Positions 26,401-33,768 of a stretch of 64,000 nt of DNA are shown one piece after another. The number at the start of each line of letters is the position of its first letter. Within the stretch, counting starts at the first letter, position 1. Under the pieces are notes generated by a model. That model worked only from the letters and a program-made list of their open reading frames with translations, made no database searches and was not told the DNA's origin. The stretch is taken from NCBI RefSeq assembly GCF_009831625.1, contig NZ_WUUS01000002.1:310001-374000 (forward strand), written 5' to 3'. The position numbers and the translations under genes were made by a program. The DNA comes from Halobaculum saliterrae. Lineage in GTDB: Archaea; Halobacteriota; Halobacteria; Halobacteriales; Haloferacaceae.

Positions 26401-27432
26401 ATGAGCGACGACACCACCTGCGGCGGTTCGACGGACGAGGCGAACAGCAGCGAAACCGAGACCGGCACGAGCGCCTGCGGCGCGAAGACCGACGGCGGAA
26501 CGGCCGCCGAGACGGCCCAGTCCGACGCGGCCTCCTCCGGGTCGTCGGCGTGCGGCGCGTCGTCGGGGTCCGCGGACTCCTCGGGGTCGTCCTCCTGTGG
26601 CGGCTCGAAGAGCGCGACCGACCAGAAGGTGGAGGCCACCGTCGACGACTTCGACGCCGACCCCGGTCGGCTCGTCGCCGTCGGGCTCGGCCCCGGCCAC
26701 GCCGACGGCATGACCACGCGGGCGAAGTCCTCGCTCGCGGACGCCGAGCACATCGTCGGCTACACCACCTACATCGACCTCATCCCCGACGAGATCACAG
26801 AGCAGGCGGACGAGCTGTACGACACGCCGATGTGCGGCGAGGTCTCGCGCACCGAGGAGGCCATCGACCGCGCGCTCGCCGGCCACGACGTGGCGATCGT
26901 CGGCTCAGGCGACCCGAACGTGTACGCGCTCGCGGGGCTCGCCCTCGAGATCCTGGAGTCGAAGGGCGCGACCGCCTCGATGGTCGACTTCGAGGTCGTC
27001 CCCGGCGTCCCGGCGGCGCAGTCGTGCGGCGCGCGGCTGGGCGCGCCCCTCGTCAACGACTCCGTGTCCGTGTCGCTGTCGGACCACCTCACTCCGATGG
27101 AGGAGATCGAGTCGCGCCTCCACGCCGTCGCCGGCGAGGGGTTCACGATCTCCATCTACAACCCGTGGAGCCGCAAGCGCCGCGAGAACTGGGAGACCGC
27201 CTGCGAGATCCTCCGCGAGCACCGCGCGGACGACACCCCGGTGGGCATCGTCCACGGCGCCGGCCGCGACGACGAGGAGGTCGAGATCACGACCCTCGGG
27301 GAGTTGGAGTCGTACGGCGAGACCGACCTCGTGGACATGACGACGACGGTCGTCGTCGGCAACGAGGACACGTACGTGTGGGACGACCGGATGGTCACCC
27401 CGCGCGGCTACGAGAGCAAGTACGACTACTGA
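26401..27432 (+). CDS. cbiH2: CbiH-type methyltransferase, second copy with cysteine-rich leader
   Basis: This is a 343-residue protein. Residues 1-75 are Ser/Gly/Thr-rich with four Cys-Gly units (TCGG, ACGA, ACGA, SCGG), and from about 85 on it is a C17-methyltransferase-like domain. That domain has LVAVGLGPGHADGMTTRA, the SAM site IVGSGDPNVYALAGL, VVPGVPAAQSC, and LSDHLTPMEEIESRLHAVA followed by SIYNPWSRKR, a typical CbiH/CobJ motif. The second copy keeps the NPWSR-type site better than the first, so this one may be the true ring-contraction enzyme. The Cys-Gly leader could bind metal or a cluster; that is inference. Confidence 0.85.
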   Translation: MSDDTTCGGSTDEANSSETETGTSACGAKTDGGTAAETAQSDAASSGSSACGASSGSADSSGSSSCGGSKSATDQKVEATVDDFDADPGRLVAVGLGPGHADGMTTRAKSSLADAEHIVGYTTYIDLIPDEITEQADELYDTPMCGEVSRTEEAIDRALAGHDVAIVGSGDPNVYALAGLALEILESKGATASMVDFEVVPGVPAAQSCGARLGAPLVNDSVSVSLSDHLTPMEEIESRLHAVAGEGFTISIYNPWSRKRRENWETACEILREHRADDTPVGIVHGAGRDDEEVEITTLGELESYGETDLVDMTTTVVVGNEDTYVWDDRMVTPRGYESKYDY

Positions 27433-27433
27433 G

Positions 27434-27709
27434 ATGAGCGGGCCAGCCAGCTACACGGTGACGGTCGACCGCGACGCCTGCGACGGCGTGTTCGCGTGTC
27501 TCGTCCGCGACCCGCGGTTCGTCGAGGACGACGACGGCCTCGCGGGGATCGACGCCGACGACGCCGAGGCGGTCGAGCGGACGGAGGCGAGCGTGACAGC
27601 GACGTTCGCGGACGACCGGATCGACGACGCGCAGCAGGCCGCCGAGGCGTGCCCGCTCGACGCCATCACGGTCGAGACCGCGGAGACGCCGGGGGTGATC
27701 GACGGATGA
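27434..27709 (+). CDS. Small [3Fe-4S]-type ferredoxin
   Basis: This 91-residue ferredoxin has a cysteine pattern Cys-x5-Cys (DACDGVFAC, residues 14-22) and a later Cys-Pro (EACPLDAI). That matches the single-cluster ferredoxins, seen for example in actinobacteria, that hold a three-iron cluster. The acidic insert between the two motifs is haloarchaeal in style. It begins one base after cbiH2 ends and overlaps the next gene by 4 bp, so it is a built-in electron carrier of the corrin operon. Confidence 0.8.
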   Translation: MSGPASYTVTVDRDACDGVFACLVRDPRFVEDDDGLAGIDADDAEAVERTEASVTATFADDRIDDAQQAAEACPLDAITVETAETPGVIDG

Positions 27710-28443
27710 GCGAGTCCGCCGAGGCGGACACCTCCGACCGGACGACCGGCGCGCCGCTCCCGGAGCCCCCTGACGACCTCCTCGCCGCGACGCCCGAGGC
27801 CGCGTACCTGTGGGGCCGCGTCGCCGCCGACGGCTCGGTCGCCGGCGACGTGGTGAGCGTTCGCGTGGGCGACGCGGAAGCCGCGGAGCGCGTCGCCGCC
27901 CTGTTCGGCGCTCGCGACGTGGACCGCGAGCGCGAGGTGACCGAGCGGGAGTACGCCCATAACACGGCCGTGACACGCACGAGCGACGAGTTCGTCGTCA
28001 CGGCGGAGACGCCCGCGGCCCGCCGAGCGTCGGCCGCGTTCGGCCTCCCGACCGACGGGGAGGAGTCCGGCGGCTACCGCCTCTCGGCGCTCGACGACCA
28101 CCGTCGACAACTGCTCCGGGGGCTCGTCGAGGGCTGTGGCACGGTGTGTTACAAGTCGGACGCGAACGCGGTCGGCATCTCGTTCGTCCACGACGACGAG
28201 GCGCTGCTCGCGACGGTCCGGGATCACCTCGACGCGGCGCCGGTCGACGCCCCCTACGGCGACCTGAACGAGTCCTCCTCGGGCGGCTACTGGTTCGGCG
28301 TCGCCGACGACGCCGGCCCCGCCCTCGGCGAGTGGCTGTACGAGGGGAGCGAGGAGTCGGGCCTGTTCGCCCCCCAGCGACGGCGAAAGACTCGCAGGAG
28401 TATCGAGCGCGTCCGCGAGGGCGACGAGGGAGGCGACGAATGA
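27706..28443 (+). CDS. Cobalamin-cluster protein with LAGLIDADG-like pattern
   Basis: This is a 245-residue soluble protein co-translated with its neighbours (4-bp overlaps at both ends). Two segments look like the paired helices of LAGLIDADG proteins: AYLWGRVAADGSVAG (about residues 33-47) and LLRGLVEGCGTVCYKSD (about 138-154). Each is followed by strand-rich sequence, with an intervening YRLSALDDHRRQ. The acidic metal-binding positions are only partly kept. It may be a tamed homing-endonuclease fold reused as a binding protein. Its fixed place in a corrin operon argues for a role in B12 synthesis, but no reaction can be assigned. Confidence 0.6.
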   Translation: MSESAEADTSDRTTGAPLPEPPDDLLAATPEAAYLWGRVAADGSVAGDVVSVRVGDAEAAERVAALFGARDVDREREVTEREYAHNTAVTRTSDEFVVTAETPAARRASAAFGLPTDGEESGGYRLSALDDHRRQLLRGLVEGCGTVCYKSDANAVGISFVHDDEALLATVRDHLDAAPVDAPYGDLNESSSGGYWFGVADDAGPALGEWLYEGSEESGLFAPQRRRKTRRSIERVREGDEGGDE

Positions 28444-29669
28444 GCAGCGAGACCGCCCCCACGCCGTCGTCACTGTCCGACGAGGCGGTGTTGCTCGTCG
28501 GCCATGGCTCCCGGCGCGAGAAGTCGAACGAGCAGGTCCGGGAGTTGGCCGCCGACCTCGAATCCCGACTCGGCATCCCGGTCGACGCCGCGTTCCTCGA
28601 ACTCGCCTCGCCGGCCATCGACGAGGCCGTCGCGGGGCTCGCGAACGCCGTCTCGCGCGTCTCCGTCGTCCACCTCTCGCTGTTCGCGGCCAGCCACGTC
28701 AAGAACGACGTGCCGCTCGCGGTGAAGCGCGCACGCGCAGCGCACCCCGACCTGGAGATCCGGAACGGCTCGCACCTCGGCGTCCACCCGGCGCTGATCG
28801 ACCTGCTCGACGACCGGGCGGCGGCCGTCGAGCGCGAGTTGGGCGTCGACCGCGCGGACGACGAGGTGGCGGTCGTGCTGTGCGCACGGGGCTCCTCGGA
28901 CCCCGACGCGAACGCGGACGTGCACAAGCTCGCCCGACTGCTGTACGAGGGACGGGAGTTCGCGGACGTGCGCGCCACCTTCATCGGCGTGACCGAGCCG
29001 ACGCTGGACGAGACCCTCCACGCCGTCGCTCGCGAGCGTCCGGACGCCGTGGTCGTCCTCCCGTACATGCTCGGCGACGGCGTCCTCACCGGTCGGATCA
29101 AGGACGGCGCCGAGGAGTTCGACGAGGAGTACCCGTACGTCGAGGCGTCGTACGGGGAGCCGCTCGGCACCGACCCGCGCCTGCTCGACGTGCTCTCGGA
29201 CCGCTGGCAGGAGGCCCGGACGGGAAGCGTCGAGATGTCCTGTGACACGTGCAAGTACAAGGTCGAACTCGACGGCTACGAGGAGGACGAGGGCGGCGCG
29301 CGGGCGATGTTGCGCGCCCTGAACCACAGCGCCGCCCACGCCGACCGCGAGGACGTGGACGACGACCCCCACGCCCACGACGCCCCCGCGAACCACGTCG
29401 CCGTCTGCACCAACCAGACCTGCGCGGCCGCCGGATCGCCGGCCGTCCTCGAACGGCTTCGGCAGGCCGTCCGCGACTCCGACGCCTGCGACGCGCGCGT
29501 CACCCGGACCTCCTGTCTCGACCAGTGCGGCGACGGTCCGATGGTGGCCGTCTACCCCGACGGCGTCTGGTACGGCGGCGTCGAGGAGGCCGACGCCGAC
29601 CGCATCGTCTCCTCGCACCTCGACCGCGAGCGCATCGTCTCCGACCTCGTCCACGACACCCTACAATGA
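28440..29669 (+). CDS. cbiX: Sirohydrochlorin cobaltochelatase CbiX fused to a [2Fe-2S] ferredoxin domain
   Basis: This is a 409-residue fusion. The first CbiX domain (about 14-135) begins LLVGHGSRREKSNEQV, with histidines at HGS and HLS as chelatase ligands. The second (about 140-260) includes LCARGSSDPDANAD and VLPYMLGDGVLTGRI. Next come a four-residue Cys motif (SCDTCKYK) and an acidic His-rich linker. A thioredoxin-fold ferredoxin domain with C-x4-C and C-x3-C motifs ends the protein (about 320-400). CbiX inserts Co2+ into sirohydrochlorin at the start of the cobalt-early route. It overlaps both neighbours by 4 bp. Confidence 0.9.
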   Translation: MSSETAPTPSSLSDEAVLLVGHGSRREKSNEQVRELAADLESRLGIPVDAAFLELASPAIDEAVAGLANAVSRVSVVHLSLFAASHVKNDVPLAVKRARAAHPDLEIRNGSHLGVHPALIDLLDDRAAAVERELGVDRADDEVAVVLCARGSSDPDANADVHKLARLLYEGREFADVRATFIGVTEPTLDETLHAVARERPDAVVVLPYMLGDGVLTGRIKDGAEEFDEEYPYVEASYGEPLGTDPRLLDVLSDRWQEARTGSVEMSCDTCKYKVELDGYEEDEGGARAMLRALNHSAAHADREDVDDDPHAHDAPANHVAVCTNQTCAAAGSPAVLERLRQAVRDSDACDARVTRTSCLDQCGDGPMVAVYPDGVWYGGVEEADADRIVSSHLDRERIVSDLVHDTLQ

Positions 29670-30037
29670 GCTGTCTCGAACTCGAAGCCCTACGACTCGG
29701 CCTGATGAACGTCCTCGGCACCGACGACCGCTCCGCACGCGAACATGCCGAGAAGGAACTGGAGGGCGAACTGGAGGGACCCATCGAGGGGCTCGCCACC
29801 GCCGCCACCCTCGACGAGCTCCGCCGGCACCTCGACGCCGCGCTCGTCGACCTGGAGGAGGAGGTGGCGACGCTCGACCCCGAGGATCCGGAAGCCGACT
29901 ACGTCCGCGGCCGCCTCGTCGCCGTCCGCGACGCCGAACGGAGCCTCGGCCGTCTGGCGACACAGGGCGAAGGCCTGCTCGACGGCCTCGGCGAGACCCA
30001 CCACGACCTGCACGATGCCTTCCCCGTCGAGGAGTGA
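29666..30037 (+). CDS. DUF3209-type helical protein in the cobalamin operon
   Basis: This 123-residue protein is almost all helix: MSCLELEALRLGLMNVLG, then acidic amphipathic helices, ending with LDGLGETHHDLHDAFP. It resembles the DUF3209 family of short proteins found beside haloarchaeal corrin genes. Single Cys and several His residues (C3, and a HHDLHD cluster near the end) could bind metal, which is interesting next to a cobaltochelatase, but that is inference. It overlaps cbiX by 4 bp and the following propeller gene by 23 bp. Confidence 0.7.
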   Translation: MSCLELEALRLGLMNVLGTDDRSAREHAEKELEGELEGPIEGLATAATLDELRRHLDAALVDLEEEVATLDPEDPEADYVRGRLVAVRDAERSLGRLATQGEGLLDGLGETHHDLHDAFPVEE

Positions 30038-31427
30038 GGCGGTCGGCGGCGGCGACAGCGACGGCGAGGACGGGGGCGACAGCGGGCCGACCGCGCCCGG
30101 GCTCGCCGTCCATGCCGTCGCCCCCCTGGGTGACCTCGATCCCGGCGGCTCGCGCCAGCGAGGACGGCGCACCGCCGTCGCGCTGACGGAGGACTCCGTC
30201 GTCGTCGGGACCGCCGACGGCGACCTCCGGGCGTTCGAGCGGACTGGAACGACCGCCGGCGATGGTGGCGGAGACGACACTCTCGGTCCGGAGCGGTGGC
30301 GACTCGACGGCAACGAGCCGGTCGTCGCGCTCGCGCCGTTCGACGGCGGCGTCCTCGCGGGTACCCGCGGCGAGCGCGGCGCGATCCGGCACGTCGACGC
30401 CGTCGGCGACGAACGCTGGCGACTGAACGCGGCTGACGACGTGGGGGCGCCCGTGAAGGCGACGCGCTTCTGGTACCCGTTCGTCGCCGCGATCGAGACC
30501 CACGGCGACCGGGCGTACGTTGCCGCACGCCGGTACGAACGGCGACGCGGTGCCGAGGACGGGGACGATGACGACGCGAGCGCCCGGCGCTTCGAGAGCG
30601 TCGTGTACGCGCTCGATCCGGACGGCAGTGTCGCTTGGCGGTACGCGGTCCGCGCCTCGCCCATCGCGGTGGCGGCCGACCGTGACCGTGTCGCGGTCGC
30701 GTACAACCGCTGCCCGGAACCCACCGCCCACGACGACGGGCTGGTCGTGCTCGACCCCGATTCCGGTGAGGTCCGACTCCGATGGGACCCCCGTCGCGCG
30801 CCCGACGCCGACGCGACCCGCCCAGTCGGCGACGTGGCGCTCACACCGGAGGGCTATGCGGTCGCGAGCCACGCCGACTACCGCGGCTACCTACTCGACC
30901 GCGACGCCGCCGTCCGCGCGTCGCTCGACCTCGGAACGCCCGTCGAGCGCGGGGTCGGTGACGGTTCCGGGTCGGACGCCGACGCGACCGACCGGGTGTA
31001 CGCCTACCCGAACCACGTCCACGCCGGCGCCGACGGCGTCGCGTTCGTCGTCGGCAACACCTTCCCGGAGGAGGGCCGCGAGACGGCCGCGCGCCACCCC
31101 GCCGAACACACCGCCGTCGGCGTCGACCCCGCGGGCGAGGAGCGCTGGCGCGCGGACGCGGGCGGCTTCGCCCACCACGTCGCGGGAACGGACGACACGC
31201 TCGCGGTTCCGACGGCCCAGCACTTCCGCGAACGCGACCCCTCGATCCACGGGGTCCGCCTGTTCGACCTCCGGTCCGGCGGGGGGACCGTCGTCGACAC
31301 CGAGGGCGTCGCGACCGCGGTCGCGCTCGACGGAGACGGCGTCGCCGCGGTCGAGGAACCGGTCGCATACCACGACGACGACGCGGACGAACGCGGCGCG
31401 TACCGGCTGCATCGCTGGCAGCGCTGA
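30015..31427 (+). CDS. Cytosolic PQQ-like beta-propeller protein of the cobalamin operon
   Basis: This 470-residue protein has repeating blade patterns such as SVVVGTADGDLRAFERTG, GGVLAGTRGERGAIRHVD and SVVYALDPDGSVAWRYAVRA, as in pyrroloquinoline-quinone-type propellers. The first 30 residues are Ser/Gly/Asp-rich and not a signal peptide, so it is probably cytosolic. It overlaps the DUF3209 gene by 23 bp and is the last gene of the corrin operon. Such a propeller may act as a scaffold or sensor; no catalytic residues are evident. The 63-bp gap to the convergent ChlID gene holds nothing else. Confidence 0.75.
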   Translation: MPSPSRSEAVGGGDSDGEDGGDSGPTAPGLAVHAVAPLGDLDPGGSRQRGRRTAVALTEDSVVVGTADGDLRAFERTGTTAGDGGGDDTLGPERWRLDGNEPVVALAPFDGGVLAGTRGERGAIRHVDAVGDERWRLNAADDVGAPVKATRFWYPFVAAIETHGDRAYVAARRYERRRGAEDGDDDDASARRFESVVYALDPDGSVAWRYAVRASPIAVAADRDRVAVAYNRCPEPTAHDDGLVVLDPDSGEVRLRWDPRRAPDADATRPVGDVALTPEGYAVASHADYRGYLLDRDAAVRASLDLGTPVERGVGDGSGSDADATDRVYAYPNHVHAGADGVAFVVGNTFPEEGRETAARHPAEHTAVGVDPAGEERWRADAGGFAHHVAGTDDTLAVPTAQHFRERDPSIHGVRLFDLRSGGGTVVDTEGVATAVALDGDGVAAVEEPVAYHDDDADERGAYRLHRWQR

Positions 31428-31490
31428 CCCCCAAGTCGTAAGCGGACGCAACGCGGCGGGCCCCTCCCCCGAGAGCTTCTCCCCCGTGAA

Positions 31491-33734
31491 CTACCGCTCG
31501 GTTGACCCGTCCCCTACCGTCCCGCCGAGCGCTCGGTCGACCCGTCCGGCCGACAGCGCCGACAGCGGAACGCGCTCGGCCCCTGTGGCCTCGACGAGCG
31601 TGGGAACGACCCCCTCGGCGTCGCCGGCGTCGACCACGAGCGTCCGGTCGGCGACCTCGCGGAGCCGACCGCCCGCCTCGCGGACGGCCGCCGTTGGGCG
31701 CTCGGCGCCGTTGGCGCCGCCGTCGGTGACGACGACCGCAAGCGACACGTCGGCGTCGGCGCGCGCGAGCGTGTCGGCCGCGGCGTTCACTCCCGCCGAG
31801 AGCGGCGTGCGGTCGCCAGTCGGCAGGTCCTTCAGGTGCCGGGCGGCCCGGCCCACGTCGTCGGTCGGCGGGAGCAACACGGCCGCGTCGTCGCCGGCGA
31901 ACGCCACCAGCGAGACGGCGTCGCGGTGCTCGTATGAGTCGCGCAGCAGATCCACGGCGGCGCCCTTCGCGGCGCGCATCGGCCCACGCATCGAGGCGGA
32001 GGCGTCGACGACGAAGCACACGAGGGCCTCCGCGTCGCCGGCGCGGACCGAGCGACGGAGGTCCCGCTCCTCGACCGCCCGGCCGCCGCGCTTCGCAGCC
32101 GCCCGGACCGAGGCGCCCGCGTCGACCGGGTCGTCCGCGCTCGCTCGCTCCGTCCGAACGCGCGGCCCCGACCCGCGCGTGGACGGGGCGGCGCTCCCCC
32201 TCCCGGTCCCGTCGCCCGCGGCCTCCCGGCCCGCGTCAGGCGCCTCCACCTCCGGCGCAACGGCGTCGCCGACGCCTGCGCGCTCTGACCCGGGCACCAC
32301 CGGCGTCGCCGCGTCGGGGTCGTCCGAGCTCCCGTTGTCGGAACCGGGGCTCCCGCTTTCGTCGTCGCTGTCCTCACCACGACCGTCGTCGCCACCGGCG
32401 TCCTCTGGCGATGACCCCTCGCCGCCGCCGTCGACTTCGCCGTCCCCCGCCCCGCCCGCAGTCAGATTCGGTTCACGGGGGGCATCGTCGGCCTCGGTAT
32501 CCGGGGGTCCTCCGTCGGCGCCGTCGCCCTCGCCGTCCGCACCCGGGTCCCCATCTGCGTCCGCACCCGAGCTCCCATCGGCGTCGTCGCGGGCCGGGTT
32601 CTCTCCTCGATCGTGCGCGTCGTTGTCGTCGCGGTTGTCGTCGCCAGTCTCCGTATCGCCGTCCGGGTCCGCGTCTTCGGCGTCCGATCCCGTTCCGTCG
32701 CCCGTCTCGTTGCCGTCGTCGAGGTGGTCGTCGATCAGGTCCTCGGGGTCGGCCGCCTCCTCGAACGGGTCGGTGCGGAGGCGGTGCGGGAGCGCCCACG
32801 AGGCCGCCTCGCGCACGTCGCCCTCGATGACGCGAGAGCGCCCGTCCAGCGCGGCGAGAACCCGGGCGCACCGCGCCGCCGCGATGTCGGCGCGGTGGCC
32901 GTCGACGCCGGCGTCCCGGCACAGATCCACCAGGTCGCGGACGAACGAGTCGGGGAGCGTCACCTCCGGAAGCCGCTCGCGGGCGTCGGCGACAGCCGCA
33001 GAGGGGTCGGGGAACTCCGGGTCCGGTTCGTGGGCGTCGCCGTCCCGGCCCAGCGCACGGTCGACCACGGCGGCGCGGTCGGCGGTGTCGGCCAGTCCCG
33101 TCACGTCGACCGCGAGATCGAACCGGTCGCGCAGTTGCGGGCGGAGGTCGCCCTCCTCGGGGTTCATCGTCCCGATCAGGGTGAACTCCGCGGGGTGGCG
33201 CCGGGAGACGCCGTCGCGCTCGACCGTGTTCACGCCGGCCGCGGCCGCGTCGAGCACCACGTCGACGAGGTGGTCGTCGAGGAGGTTCACCTCGTCCACG
33301 TAGAGCACACCCCGGTTCGCCCGCGCGAGTAGACCCGGCTCGAAGGTCGCCTCGCCGTCGAGCGCGCCCGCGACCGACAGCGACCCGACCACGGCCTCCC
33401 GCGTCGCCCCGAGCGGGAGCGTGACGAACGGGGCCGGCCGAGTGTCGACCGGGAGGCTCGCCCGGCGGCGACACTCGGGACACTGTCGGTCGCGGTCGCC
33501 CGGCGGACAGGCGAACGGGCAGTCGGCGACGACACGCCGTTGGGGGAGATAGCTCGCCAGCGCGCGGGCGAGCGTGGACTTCCCCGTTCCCTTCTCGCCG
33601 CGCACGAGCACGCCCGAGAGGTCGTCGTGCGCGCCGACCGAAAGCAGCGCCCGCTTCAGCTCGTCCTGCCCCACCACGTCGGCGAAGCCGTCGGCCGGCG
33701 TCGGTGGGTTTTTGTCCCTGCCTTCATCAATCAC
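31491..33734 (-). CDS. Chelatase ATPase: fused ChlI (AAA+) and ChlD (von Willebrand A) subunits
   Basis: This is a 747-residue protein. The N-terminal AAA+ domain has Walker A GEKGTGKST (46-54), Walker B GVLYVDEVNLLDD and a four-cysteine loop (Cys72, 76, 85, 88). A very long acidic Asp/Gly/Glu-rich linker follows (about 330-510). The C-terminal von Willebrand A domain has the MIDAS motif DASASM. This fusion supplies ATP-driven power to the large chelatase subunit CobN, encoded divergently 34 bp away. Its strand makes it converge on the cbiT operon. The start codon is GTG at 33734. Confidence 0.9.
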   Translation of the reverse strand: MIDEGRDKNPPTPADGFADVVGQDELKRALLSVGAHDDLSGVLVRGEKGTGKSTLARALASYLPQRRVVADCPFACPPGDRDRQCPECRRRASLPVDTRPAPFVTLPLGATREAVVGSLSVAGALDGEATFEPGLLARANRGVLYVDEVNLLDDHLVDVVLDAAAAGVNTVERDGVSRRHPAEFTLIGTMNPEEGDLRPQLRDRFDLAVDVTGLADTADRAAVVDRALGRDGDAHEPDPEFPDPSAAVADARERLPEVTLPDSFVRDLVDLCRDAGVDGHRADIAAARCARVLAALDGRSRVIEGDVREAASWALPHRLRTDPFEEAADPEDLIDDHLDDGNETGDGTGSDAEDADPDGDTETGDDNRDDNDAHDRGENPARDDADGSSGADADGDPGADGEGDGADGGPPDTEADDAPREPNLTAGGAGDGEVDGGGEGSSPEDAGGDDGRGEDSDDESGSPGSDNGSSDDPDAATPVVPGSERAGVGDAVAPEVEAPDAGREAAGDGTGRGSAAPSTRGSGPRVRTERASADDPVDAGASVRAAAKRGGRAVEERDLRRSVRAGDAEALVCFVVDASASMRGPMRAAKGAAVDLLRDSYEHRDAVSLVAFAGDDAAVLLPPTDDVGRAARHLKDLPTGDRTPLSAGVNAAADTLARADADVSLAVVVTDGGANGAERPTAAVREAGGRLREVADRTLVVDAGDAEGVVPTLVEATGAERVPLSALSAGRVDRALGGTVGDGSTER

Positions 33735-33768
33735 GCTTGACTTACAACAACGAGGATTTACAAAGCTT
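33735..33768. promoter_or_regulatory. Compact divergent control region between ChlID and cobN
   Basis: Only 34 bp separate the two divergent start codons. The gap contains two TTACAA elements (33742-33747 and 33758-33763) in the cobN direction. With so little space, the promoters of both genes must overlap each other or lie inside the opposite gene. That suggests coupled control of the two chelatase parts. Confidence 0.4.
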
